Of a DNA stretch of 64,000 nucleotides, positions 12,303 through 24,509 are shown piece after piece; within the stretch, counting starts at the first letter, position 1; each line of letters starts with the position of its first letter. A program made the position numbers and the translations under genes. The stretch is from Dimorphilus gyrociliatus (taxonomy: Eukaryota; Annelida; Polychaeta; Dinophilidae): the NCBI GenBank assembly GCA_904063045.1, contig CAJFCJ010000006.1:4232408-4296407 (forward strand), read 5' to 3'. The notes under the pieces were generated by a model that had not been told where the DNA came from, did no database searches, and saw nothing but the letters and a program-made list of their open reading frames with translations.

Positions 12303-13286
12303 CAAAACAAAAAAATTCACTTACTATGTCACTACTTGTCTATGTTCCTAGCAATTGTAATACTGATTGTATTGTAAATTTACTAACGGAAAATATTCCT
12401 CCATTCTTTTCAATCAGAAAAATTATATTTAAAGAGTTTTTTATCAATAATTCAACTTTACGTTCATGTATATAATTGATAGTTTTTTTGAGAATAAAAA
12501 AGAGAAGAGTTGATCAATATCATTGAGTTGTTAAATGAAGATAAAATGAGTATAATATCAATTAGTCAGTAAATATTTCAGCTTACTTCATACTGCAATT
12601 TTATTGGTAATATTAAGAAAAGCTACTCTCCAGTTGCAGCTAATTTTCCTATTTTCTCAAAACAAATTTAACTTTAATCGAACTTGTAATACTAGTAGTA
12701 AATTATCTTGATTTTATGCTGAAAGTATAATGAAGATGTATTGGCTGCTTTCACACACGAAACATATACAGTAGTTTTAATTGCTATTTATAGAATTAAA
12801 TTTTTCACGTTCTATAAGAGTTTAAAGTTCGAAAAACGAATATGACTTTAAAAGGATTTATATTTCTCGTTTCCTCTGACCTTTTACTATTTTTTTAATA
12901 ATCTTAATAATATCCAAGTTATTATATTACTTTATCATATTCGAAAAGGTCACGAATTGCTTAATTTCTTATACTGTTTATTGGCTCCTTTCATTTTTAT
13001 AGAGTGTCACATGAACTCTTTCCTCATCATATACAGAATATAAATATGAAGAATTAGACTATAAAATACATTTTATTAGTATACAGTATATCATATAAAA
13101 ACTCATTCAGAGAACTTGAAAGATAAAATTGTTCTTTTACCACAAAATTTCTACCACTTCCGCATATTTTGTATTTGTTGTGAAAAAGCATCTGCCTTAA
13201 CCAGCACAAAGATTACAGATAAGGCTCCCTTCTCCCTTTAAAAAATTTGGAAATTACAATCATAGTCATTCTTTCTCAAATTGACA
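12303..13286. other. Intergenic region
   Basis: About 980 nt, AT-rich, holding the GPCR 3' end and the promoter of the carboxypeptidase. No coding signal seen. Confidence 0.5.
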
Positions 13287-15108
13287 ATGAAGGTTTTAGC
13301 TGTGTGTTTAGCTTTATTTGCTGCTTCTCTCGCCCAAGTAGATTATGAAGGGTTAGTTGAAGAGTGTTGTTGTAAGATTCTCAATCATATTGAATTATAA
13401 TTTTCAGATATCATTTGGTGAATGTAGTTCCTGAAACTCCCGAACAAGTTGAATGGTTGCTTTATTTGGATGGTAAAGATGGTGTACGTTTTCTTATTCA
13501 TATCATTATTTTTCTATTGCCAACACCATCCTGTTTATTTTAGATTGACTTTTTGAAAAGTACTCATCAAGTCGGTAATGCCGCTGAAATTATCATCCCA
13601 AAAGATCAAGTTTCAAGAACTTATTATCTCTTTTCTAAGACCAATATGAGATACTTCACTGCATCAACCAATGTTGCAGAGTAATATATAATTGTTATAT
13701 TTATAAATTACCTCTCTCCTTCTTATCATATTAATCTTTCATCAGTGATTTGAAGAGAAATTTCCTTATGAGAAACGATAAACCAAAAGTTTTTAACATC
13801 AACGATTTCAATACTTTTGAAGACATCCTTGCTGGTTTGGATGATTTTGTTGCCAGATGCCCAAGCGGTGCTTCCTGTACTTTGGAAGATATCGGTGATA
13901 CTGTCGAAGGAAGACCAATCAGACTTTTGAAAATTACTAAGCCGGGAGATCGTAAAATTGTTTGGTTCGATTCCGCTATCCACGCCAGAGAATGGTTGGC
14001 TCCAGCTACCAATTTGAAATTGTTGGATGTCGTAAGTCAAAATTGAATGAAAATTAGATTTCCAACGTTGAATCATATTGGTACAATTTAAAAAAAAACA
14101 GATAATTTCCCAACAAGATTCCAACGCCGTCTCTCTATTTAACAAATACGATTTCTATTTCGTCATTATTATGAACCCAGATGGTTACGTTTACAGTTGG
14201 CAAGATTCCGATACTGTTTGTACTTTGATATATTTACAATTAACAATCATTTTCCATGAGATATTTTCATCTTTTAGAGATTATGGCGTAAGAATAGAAG
14301 CCCTAACGTTGGATCTTCATGTGTTGGTACTGATTTGAACCGTAACTATGATGCCAACTGGCTTAGTGAGTAATGACACTTTATAATACAAATATCATAT
14401 TAAATTTGAACTAAACTCAATAGGCGATGGAACTTCAACCAACCCATGTTCTTTTACTTATGGTGGAACTTCTGCTGCATCTGAAAAAGAAACTCAAGCC
14501 GCTCAAGTTTGATACTTTTAATTTTACTAAAATATTCATATAATAGTAAATGTGTCATAACCGTTTTTCTCAGAATTACCTAAGATCAATTGGTAGCAGA
14601 GTCCTTTCTTTGACATCTATTCACACAACTGCTGAAATGATCCTTATCCCTTATGGACACACTGATGACAACGGAGAGTGTGTTATTCCAGCAGATCATC
14701 AAAAACAAATGAGTGCAGCCAATGCTTTTGCAGATGCCATTGAAAACACCTTTTCCACCAGCTGGTAATGTTAAGTAAAATTTACCTTATTTATTTTTAA
14801 TAAAACAATATTTTCATTCATTGTCTAGGAAAAGAGGAACAGCTTGTCTTACCATCTGTATGTTTAATTTATTTCGATATTTTTCAATAAGATCTTTATT
14901 AATTTGTAAATAATTTAAAGATCCGGCCTCTGGAGCAACTATGGACTACGCCTACGACAAAGCTGGTATCACATACGCTTTCACACCTGAACTCCGTGGA
15001 CCTGGATTTGATCCACCAGCAAGTGCAATCCAACTAAGTTTCCAAGAAGTTTGGAATGGCGTTGTTGCTACTATTGCTAAAATCGAAGAATTAGAATCAA
15101 TGAACTGA
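13287..15108 (+). CDS. Secreted zinc carboxypeptidase A-like (M14), paralogue 1
   Basis: Ten exons (13287-13351, 13408-13483, 13544-13680, 13746-14031, 14102-14215, 14278-14365, 14424-14506, 14574-14764, 14829-14857, 14921-15108) sum to 1257 nt, 418 residues. [17 protein letters not shown] is a signal peptide, followed by an activation propeptide and the peptidase. Zinc ligands are H172 and E175 (SAIHAREW) and H300 (SIHTT). The substrate-binding motif [10 protein letters not shown] is present, Y357 matches Tyr248 and E380 (FTPELRG) matches the general base Glu270. M364 sits at the S1' specificity site, so hydrophobic C-terminal residues are the likely substrate. Probably a digestive enzyme. 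Its inverted paralogue is at 27484-29277; exons 4-6 are nearly identical between them. Confidence 0.93.
13746..14365 (+). repeat. Inverted homology block, copy 1 (carboxypeptidase exons 4-6 with introns)
   Basis: About 620 nt matching 28166-28784 on the other strand almost perfectly, including both introns (14032-14101 and 14216-14277), which look identical by eye. Homology falls off sharply in exon 3 upstream and in the intron after 14365. This is the pattern of a gene-conversion tract. Confidence 0.85.
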
Positions 15109-15138
15109 AAAACTTTTAATATCTATAAATAGAAGAAA

Positions 15139-15144
15139 AATAAA
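15139..15144 (+). terminator. Polyadenylation signal AATAAA
   Basis: AATAAA about 30 nt after the carboxypeptidase stop codon, in the usual position for a short 3' UTR. Confidence 0.5.
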
Positions 15145-16132
15145 CTTTATACCATACTAAAGATATTCTTTTAAGAACACTTAAATATAGTAATTACGTA
15201 GAAGAATCATTACACTTCTCTTTTCATATGTATTTATTGATTTACATGGATTCTTATATCTACCTATTTCAAATTGAATAGATTAGATTTTTTCTAATTT
15301 ATCGATAGATGGAGCTATAATCTTCTTGCATTATATATTATCAAATAAGATAATAACACGCTCCAAGAGATTTGTCTATTTGTTTCCTGTTATTTAGTAA
15401 TTAACGTTAATGAGTTGGTATTCTTCTTAGGTACTTTGGTTCGGCGAATATAGATCATAAAAAAAGCAAACTAAGATCCTTTGAAGTTTACTTTGATGAC
15501 TAAAATACCAAAAAGACCAAATTCTTTTTTCTTACTAAATACTCTATAAAAAGCTTCATGATGATGATGAAAAGCCTATATATATATATATAAATTTAGA
15601 TGTTAATAACCTAAAGGAGCATTAGATTTTTCCACAAACGAAATATTGACGTTATCTTTTAAGGAATATGTGAAAGGAATTTTTTAATTTAATGAAATAT
15701 TTTAATAATTTACATTATTTGAATTTTTGTAACATTTTACATCAATTTAACATTTTTATAATATGATAGCTTTTTTGAACAGGCTTTAAATTGAAAATAT
15801 TTATGGCGGGAAAGAAAACGTAGATGTTGTCATGACAACTAGTGTAATACTCCGCTTTGTATATTATTTTTTGATAGAATATTTTCTGTCTAAATTTTAA
15901 ATTAAAAAGTACTAAAAAAACTAGAAAAGTTTAATTTTCATTTGTCTGTAAATGCTTATATTTTCGAAAAATTATATAAGTATAAAAGGTATGGTGCACT
16001 ATATTAAAAATCTAGCGGAATGTTACGGTAATGCGGCATCTAAATTCGAATATGCTCTAAATCAATTACTTCAGAATTAAGATTAATGTTATTGTTGTCT
16101 AATTTTCTTGTCTGTTATAAAGGCATTTTAAA
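15145..16132. other. Intergenic region
   Basis: About 1 kb between carboxypeptidase 1 and the ZDHHC gene. AT-rich, with a short TA run near 15580. No coding exon recognised. Confidence 0.5.
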
Positions 16133-19100
16133 ATGGTAAGTTATTTTACAAGTTCTATCAATCATGGATTCACCGTTATTTTTGAACAAACGTGAACGAT
16201 AATATATATGTATTATCATTTCATTCATAAACAAATGGTTTAACAGCCCGATGCCCGCCAAAATCGAAGAAATGGATGGAGTTGGCCTCTTCATCCATTA
16301 CAGTTCGTTGCATGGATATCTGTCGTTTATTTATGCTTAGTTTACTACTTGACTATTATTCCTGGAGTCCTGGAAAGGTGGTCTCCAGCAGCATATGCAG
16401 TGAGTAGGCCTAAAATTTTTGAAGATAATAATATCTTTAAAGCTATAAAATATCAATGATGAATTTGTCATTTTAGGTATTCTCAGTTTTCTTAGTGGGA
16501 CATATCATTTCTCATATTGCCGCTTGTACAATAAATCCAGCTGATCCGGCAATATTAAAGAGGAATATAACTGAAGTACCGGGTAGCTTTGATAGGCAGA
16601 TTCATAATCACGTAATAGAAAATTGCTACTGTTATTTATGCGAAACAAAAGTGTAAGTTGAAATTAGCTATTATACAGTGTAAAGGAGAAATTATAAATC
16701 GAATACTTACTTATTTTCTCCGACATTCTTCTCTCCAGAGGTTCAAAGAGTAAACACTGTTCCGCATGCAACAAATGCGTTTCCGATTTTGACCATCACG
16801 TAAGTAATCATTCTATACTCTCTCGACTATGTACAAGTTTTATATTTCTTTTACAAACAGTGCAAATGGTTGAATAATTGTGTTGGAGATCGAAATTACA
16901 AGTTTGTCATATTTTTCTTATTATATTATCATATTTATCTCAACAATAACTCAACTCTTCCAATTCATAATTTTCAATTGATCCGTGGCAGCCATATTTG
17001 CGCTATAGAATTATGAATGTGAAACCGCTAGTTCACTTTTTAATTAATTATTTACTTAATATCTAATATAATATAGTCTACATTTTTTACAAAATTTAAA
17101 CTGTAGGCCTACACATCTTAGAAGTATGTATACACAAAAAATTTATTCTCTATACGTTTCATTATACTCCTTTCTCTATGAAAAGTATGCGAGAATAATA
17201 AAAAAAAGCACTTAGTAGTCTATTTTATTAGTTTTATATGCAGTATATCTTTAAGCGTATAGGAGAAATTGAATTCCCAAATGTTTATGTCTTTTAATAT
17301 TAGAATAAAGGTGAAAAAACTTAATAAAAACAAAAGTAGTACTATGTTAATGGAACGTGGGAAATATTGAAAAGAGAGATAATATTTATATTGTAAAATA
17401 CTTTACGTTTTTTAGACACGATTTCATATTTTTAGACTTTACTTGTTATAACTTATCCACTGTATATATTATGTCACCATTTATTAATACTAATAAATTA
17501 CAACAGGTTGTTTATCGTGGTGCTAGTTACAAGTATTGTTGGTTGTTTATACGTATTCGCAATTTGTTTGCTCCAATTTATTGCTTATTTTACGGATAAA
17601 GGAGAAGGCAAAATACTTCGATTTTACGCTGGTAATAAAAATTATTTCTTTATTATTTACAAATTCTTAGGAAATTTCTGTTTTTCTTCTTTTTTTGATT
17701 TGCTAATTTTTGCTTTTTAAAAAAAGAAATACATTTTTACTTTATTTTTAAATGATTTGCTTTTTAATTAACAGAAAGTGTCGCTGGTAACGCTAATATC
17801 GATTCGGCAGTGTTGAAACGCTGTTCGTGTATTCTTTAGAAATATTTTTAACTAAACCTATATAATTAAAAAATCTTTTCTCATTGCTAAGAATAACCCA
17901 TATCCTTACCCCTGCAGCAGATGGCGTTTCGCAGAATATAACTAATGGAAGTAACCCAGAATGTAAGTAATCCGAATAAAAATAAAAGACATACATACAT
18001 ACATATATATACTAATATATATATATGTATTTATATATTAATGGAGATAGTTTTCAATTGAAAAGGGATTTTTTTAATATATCTTTCTATATAATGACAG
18101 AAAATTATAGTTTATATAACAAAGTGTATATTTAAAAAACAACAACAACAAAAAACAAGATGAAAAAATAAGAAAGAGATAAAATAGCTTAATGATATTT
18201 GAAAGAAAAGACTATACAAGGCGTATACTTACCTGAAAAGGAAAATGCTTTCCTTTATATAAAATGGGAGGAATGGATTGTTTAATTTTCACTTTGTTTT
18301 CTTTTTCTACTCTTTTCTAGATGATTTTAAAATATTTTATGCGAAAGTACCGGGTCCTGCTTGGTTATCAGTTATCGCCATAACGGCTTGTTTAACAATA
18401 GCTGGAATAGCATCTATCAGTCATCTTTTCATCTTTCATGTCTTCCTATACTGTAAAGGTTTATCTACGTATGAGTATATTGTACAAGAAAGGAAAAAAT
18501 CTGAGGAAAAGGCTAGAGAGAAGAACGTTGAGATTAACGCTTCCGAGTTAGAAATGAATAAACGACCAGTAAGTCTACTTGATTTTCACATCACGTTCAT
18601 TACGCTTATACAACTCTTCCTTAGAAAAATAAGGTTGTTCCGGAGACAAGTATTGATGAAACAACTTGTGATGGAACGGCGCGAATATCTAAGAAATATA
18701 GAACAGGGAATAGACCAAAGTTAAAAACGGATGCGAGTATTTTTAGGGAACAAAAACAAATAGAAGAAGATGAGAAGGGTATGGACGATAATTTTGATAT
18801 CATTGATAAAAAGACCAATGTAAGTGACTGAATGGAAATAGCAAATCTCTTTCTATATATAATGACTATTTCTGTATTATACTTACAAAAAATATCCTCC
18901 TTTTTAAGTCAAATTTGCTAATGCAAAAGCTAATTATCCTCTAATGATACATATGTATGTATATTTTAATATAGGACAAGGTCGAGGAAACTGAAATAGT
19001 TAATGAGATTAATGATGATTGTAAAGTGCTTGTCAAGGGAAAGAAAAAGCGGAAGAGGAAGAAGAAAAAGGTTCCTGATATAGTAGCTTCAAATTTACCT

Positions 19101-20470
19101 GCCTTACGTATGTATCTATATTATATACCTTTACAAATATGAATATTGAATATCTGTATTATGTTATTTACATATTTATATATTTATTTCGCATTTTAAC
19201 TTCCCTTCGTATCCAATTAATAATTAGATAATTATAATTTTCTATTACGCAACTCTTACTTAAAAAGCGAATATAAAACAAGAATAACTATACAGAAAGT
19301 GAACGTGAAGGGGAAGTTACCCTTCAGCCACCAAGGACGATTCTTAATCCAGGCGGAGATAATAGATCTGACTCAGGTGAAGGATAATAAAAAGTGTACT
19401 AATACTGTTATAGCTTTAAAGAGATCTATACTCAGCTTAATGATTATCTGGCTAATACTAAAAATACACTGTATGTGCAAAACTTTACTGGCAGATACAA
19501 GTATATACTGTATTTATCTGTATAAATCTTATTTCTTATAAACTATTAGACATATCTTCTTCGTTAGGTTAGCAACTAGTAAATGCTAATTATTCAGTTT
19601 GCACAGAGATAACAATATCAACTAGAACAACAAACTTATTTATCTTTTTCATAATCTTTGTTTCTCCCTCTCTATCTCCTCCTCTCTTCCCACTTATCTG
19701 TCCGTAGACCTTTTATTTAACTTATTGTTTTATTAGCATCACTCTCCAAAAAGAGATATATATCAAAAAAAATTTTCCATCTTTAACCTTCCCGCCATCT
19801 TCTTTTCTTTAGTCTAATTGTTTAACTAACACACTTAATTTTAATAATTAATAATGGAAAATTCCTAGGAATTTTCTTTAACAATTTAATAATGTACTGT
19901 TCTTTTCATCTTTAATATTTTTGGGGATTGATGATTCTACTTTAAAATACGTCATTCTTCTTTATGAGAATGCAATGTTGTGAGCTTAATTGTTGATTCT
20001 AAATGCTTGTTTTCTTTTATTATTTGCTTCTAATTTTTCAGTTGAAGTGGTCGTTTGATATATTCATCAATTTTTCTTTTAAATATAATGCAGGTGTGTC
20101 GACAGTCTACTCGCCGAAAGGATATGAAAAGGTACCTCCGCTAAATCTTTCACCGTCTCCAAGACCACCAAAAGCTATAAGAACAGAAGATTATCATTCC
20201 GGTAGTGCTGAAAGTTTAAGAGAGATTAAACCAAAACCTCAAAATCCACTATTAGCGAGAGCACTTGATGGGACAATAGCCAGTATAGACTCATTCGAAG
20301 GTGAATACATAAGATCAGCTAGGAAATCTTCCATTAGTGCCAACAACGAATTAATGGACAGCCAATATTTAAGAAATGCTGCAAAAGAAAATCATAGTAT
20401 TCCCCATTTGGATCTCTCGACATTAGATAGTGATGAAGAAAGGAGAAGAAGACGTTCCACCCAAAAGTAA
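16133..20470 (+). CDS. ZDHHC1: DHHC palmitoyltransferase, ZDHHC1/ZDHHC11 type
   Basis: Thirteen coding exons sum to 1650 nt (549 residues). The first coding exon contributes only the ATG (16133-16135); exon 7 is a 12-nt microexon (17775-17786). The protein opens with RRNGWSWPLHPLQFVAW, characteristic of ZDHHC1/11, has TM helices 1-2, an INPADPAI motif, and the cysteine-rich domain [21 protein letters not shown] with catalytic DHHC (exons 16739-16799 and 16861-16901). TM3 and TM4 follow, then LSTYEYIVQ and a long charged cytoplasmic tail rich in Lys/Arg and Ser/Pro. It should S-acylate cysteines at an endomembrane; in vertebrates ZDHHC1 acts at the ER in innate signalling. A 605-nt intron splits the DHHC domain from TM3. 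Confidence 0.9.
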
Positions 20471-21354
20471 AAAGACATACGTCAATATTGCTCAAAAATG
20501 AAATTACACAATATAAAATCTACATTTAATGTTTTTATATACACTATACAAATATATACATATTTTATTATTTGATTTATTACTCTTCATTTATTTTTTT
20601 TTAAAAAAACAAAAAAAATAAAACTAAGAAATAATCTCATGTTAGTCGGCAAACAAATCAATTTTTCATTAAATCAAACAATTACATTGTTTACAATATT
20701 TTCATAAATTACATAAAATAATTAATAAACTATTTATTCATTTCTTTTTTATATTAATTAAGAGTCTTTGATATTCGTGACATTAGTGAAAAGATTTGAA
20801 TTTGAGAGAAAGGAAGAGAGAATGTAAACGTTAAACAAAGTAATAGAAAACAATCAGGAGGACAGAGAGAGAGAGAGAGAAATAATAATAAATAGGAACA
20901 AAATAGCAAATTTTACCACACCCTTAGGTTTAAAAATGTACTGAAATTTGACTTTGAGAGAAGACTATCAATTATAAACTCTTCTAACATTTTCAAGGAT
21001 AATTGATGCAATAAAATATTCCTTTTCATGTTGAGTAGTATAGGCCGTAAAAATAACATATTCAACTGTAGTATATTAAATCATAAGATAAATTATCTAA
21101 CTGTTAATTTTCTTATGAAAAGCACAAACTTGATGGGGAAAAATGGAGAAATTTGCTTAATCCTGGATATTTTCACAAGGAAATGCCACATATCCTCATC
21201 AGCTCTACCCTTCTCTCCTTCTTACCCTTTTTGTACTAATATTTTATCTTTTATATCGCGTATATAAAGCGTATATACAGTGTGTATTATATATTCTTGA
21301 TGTATCTATAAGTACATATACTATTATATACCCTCAATTTCTTTTTCTTTCTTG

Positions 21355-21379
21355 CTCTCTCTCTCTCTCTCTCTCTCTC
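21355..21379. repeat. (CT)n microsatellite
   Basis: Pure CT/TC dinucleotide run of about 25 nt. Confidence 0.9.
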
Positions 21380-22256
21380 CTTTCCGCTTTTCGATTTCAC
21401 CTCTTTGTCATTTCTCAAAAAATATAAATTAAGTGGTTAGTGGAGGGGATAATTTTTTTAATATTTCTATTAGCGATACAAAAATCGATCCAACCGATTT
21501 ATATCGAACAAACGATTTCAAATTAAGCAGAACACTCCTTCCACCAAAAAATTCTTGTATATTTTCCTAACATGTTTTTTCTTTCTCTCTTTTTGAACAG
21601 AAACATTCTGATCTAGATAATGAAGAAAACACTTCAATTATCAATTCATTTCATTTACAGACTGTAAATTTTATTGATATAATGAATGACAAGTAAAAGA
21701 ATAAAAACTACTATTGATAAATTTTCCTTAGGAACCTTTATAATACAAAAGACGTTGTCATCTAATACCAATCAACTCACAATAACCTTTATCTATGACA
21801 TTTTACGTTCTCTTTATCCATATCTGTTTATTATTGATAATTTATTAATTATCTTTTCTCCTAATTAATTTGTTCAATAATATATTTGGTTATAAGAGGA
21901 GAATTCTTTTGTTTATCATAAAATTGTAATAATAATAAATGAAAAGATAGAAATATTCAACATTATAGCCTAGCTATAAAAAACCATAGGGAATATAAAG
22001 AAATAATTACTTCGTTAAATAAGAACTTATCAGAAGTTATAAGATATTTTCAAATAAATCAACTTAATTAAGAAAGTAGTAGAGAGAGAAAGCAAAGAAA
22101 AAACAAAAGGAAAATGCAGTAGGTTACGTTATAAATGAACAAAAAATGTTACATTTTCTAATATATTGTACGCAAGATGGCATTAAACTTTGTGTATATA
22201 TAAATTTATATATATTTTTTTTTGTTTTCATTGATTTATTGAGTATATTCGTTTCC

Positions 22257-22264
<8 letters not shown>

Positions 22265-22292
<28 letters not shown>
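22265..22292. repeat. (CT)n microsatellite
   Basis: Pure CT dinucleotide run of about 28 nt. Confidence 0.9.
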
Positions 22293-22293
<1 letters not shown>

Positions 22294-22678
22294 AAAATAT
22301 CATGTAAATTGAAAATTATATATCTTACAATAGTTCTCCAACGACAAATATGGATATAAAGAGAGAAAGATTTTAGTTGTATTTAATTCATACACTAAAC
22401 CTTTCAGTATTGTCACGAAAAAATATAATATTCCTATATAAAACATATATAATAACATTTGAATTAATTATTTCAATATCATAAATGATAATACACAAAA
22501 AGGCTCTTTTTCATGTTTTCTTTTTTCTCTTAGCGTTTGACAAACTATAAGTTTTCTAAAGCAAGAAAAAATCAATGATCTAGCATTGATTATCATCTAA
22601 ATTTTTTATTAATAAATTGCTTATTCTCACTTATCAAGTAGCTAAAATAAACTAGAGTTATAATCTTCACAAACTATG

Positions 22679-22702
22679 TATATATATATATATATATATA
22701 TA
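22679..22702. repeat. (TA)n microsatellite
   Basis: Pure TA run of about 24 nt. Confidence 0.9.
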
Positions 22703-23939
22703 AGCACTTAAAGAAAATAAATATTATCAGTATTAACTAACTTAGCTTTGAAAAATATGGCAGGTTTAAAAAATTTTTGGTTAAAGGATTAAGAGACCGA
22801 AAGGATTACTCAAGCCTATATAATAGGCTAATTGAATAAAGAGTGTCAGTATTTTAGTTACATGATCTTTTATATATAGTTTACAAAGATACTGCTCTAT
22901 TTTTAGATTTACTTGTATATTGAGATTATTTATAAGCCTAACAATTATGTTTTGTTTGTAGTATAGTTGCAAAAAAACAAACTAATAATCACCTATTGTC
23001 AAAATATAACAACGATCGGCTGTAAAAACTCATTTAGACTTATTTTTTAAGTGATTTATTAATCGCTTATCAACGTATGACATAGCTACAAGTTATAAGT
23101 TCCTATTAAAAGTATAAGCATAAATCATATATTGGAAAAAATTATCCTTAATTTAAAAATATGTCAATCATTCTAATTAATAATAAAACAAGAGTAAAAC
23201 AAAAAAACAAACAAAAAACTATAAACCTAATCTAATTAGCTTAATTTAATTTCGATGAACTAGATATAGGTTGAAATTTAGTAAGTATACAAAGTTTTAT
23301 TCTCTCTTAAATGAACTCTCGATTTTTGTTTACGCTTATTATATAATGAAAGAAGATAGAGTAAATATAAACAAGCACGAAATATAAAATGTTTGTATTT
23401 TCATTGTTTTATTATATATTTATATAAAAGAGATATTTACTTAATCTTTTTGTTTTAACATTGATTAATACTGAAGGAAGTAAAAATACAGGATTTATAG
23501 ATAAACAAAAATTTGCATATATTGTATTTCACATACCTAAAAGTTCTCTTTCTCTCTTTTTAGTTTAAACAAACAAATGATATATTTAGTTCAATTGTAG
23601 AATTCCTCCGTATCAAGTTAATTCTGGTATTTTTTTTATATTTTATAGTTTTGAACTCTATATGAAAAAATACTTAGGACTAATACTGATACAGTAAAAA
23701 TGAATTATGACAATAGAGATATAAAAAAAACTAAGTGTAATAAAATCAAAAGAAAGAGAGGATACTTTTTCATTATTTCTTTCTGTTGCTTTTTTTTTAA
23801 TAAAAAAAAAACATTTATTAATAAAAAGTTGAAAAATTTATAAGGCTTGAAGAGTTGAAAAACGGGGAGTGAGTTCTTTTTGTGAGTGTTTGTGAGGGGA
23901 GGAGGGGGGGAGTGGAAGGGTGGCGTAGGGGATTTAAAC

Positions 23940-24509
23940 CTAGTATGCTGATTCAACTTTTAAGCCGGGTATTCCAGAACGTGAATAAAACGTATCCCTT
24001 ACTAAGCAGGTTCTTCCATGTATTGGTTTCGGTGGACTAGGTATATTCTCATTCATTTTCCAACCATATTCCCATGACGAGCAAACTTGGTAGTGATATT
24101 TTACATCGGGACCTGGTATGGTTCTCTCTCTTAGGTACAACCACCTACCTTTAGATTCTTTTGAAATACCATCGTATAATAAACCTTTTACCCGAGGTTG
24201 AACATAGTTCATTGTTTCGTATTGTTGAAAATCACTTCCAGGTTTAGCTGTGTCAATACTTATCAGTGGAGGTCGGCTTTTCTTTTTGTTAAATCGAGCT
24301 TCTGGGGCGTCCTTTACTCTCTGCATAGCTGGACCAGGTTTAGGGGCGGCTAATTCCAATTTCTTCTTGTAAACTTCGAATTGCCTAGACCTTACTGGTC
24401 CAGACTTTTGCCTATCTTCAAAAGCTGATAAACGGGCTGCTCTTTCTTTATCATAAGTTTCCGTCATCGACGAAATAAGAGCCGTAGTCATTGGTTTTTT
24501 ATCCCTCAT
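23940..24509 (-). CDS. SPMIP1: SPMIP1 (ATP6V1FNB)-like microtubule inner protein
   Basis: 189 residues in one exon. The first 60 residues are charged and Arg/Lys-rich. The conserved half contains KGLLYDGISKESKGRWLYL, then KYHYQVCSSWEYGW and IHGRTCLVRDTFYSRSGI. This arrangement (GR-x-LYL, SSW-YGW, HGR...TFY-RNG/RSG) fits the SPMIP1/ATP6V1FNB family found inside sperm axonemal doublet microtubules; I make that assignment from motif memory and it needs a profile search. No membrane or signal segment. With TEKT1 at 58 kb it is the second axonemal inner-lumen protein in the window. Confidence 0.6.
   Translation of the reverse strand: MRDKKPMTTALISSMTETYDKERAARLSAFEDRQKSGPVRSRQFEVYKKKLELAAPKPGPAMQRVKDAPEARFNKKKSRPPLISIDTAKPGSDFQQYETMNYVQPRVKGLLYDGISKESKGRWLYLRERTIPGPDVKYHYQVCSSWEYGWKMNENIPSPPKPIHGRTCLVRDTFYSRSGIPGLKVESAY

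Larger units (their letters stand above)
20471..23939. other. Large intergenic region with microsatellites
   Basis: About 3.5 kb, the longest non-coding stretch in the window, between convergent genes. Very AT-rich, with pyrimidine (CT) and TA microsatellites. Open frames here are short and unlike protein. I see no RNA gene or transposon ends. Confidence 0.5.

Noticed and set aside
13750-14046. Overlapping plus and minus open frames in the carboxypeptidase exon 4
   Set aside because: Only the plus frame carries HAREW and joins the other exons; minus frames are shadows, as in the mirrored copy at 28484-28810.
22679-22702. TA and CT runs as CRISPR or satellite arrays
   Set aside because: They are simple dinucleotide microsatellites without spacers.
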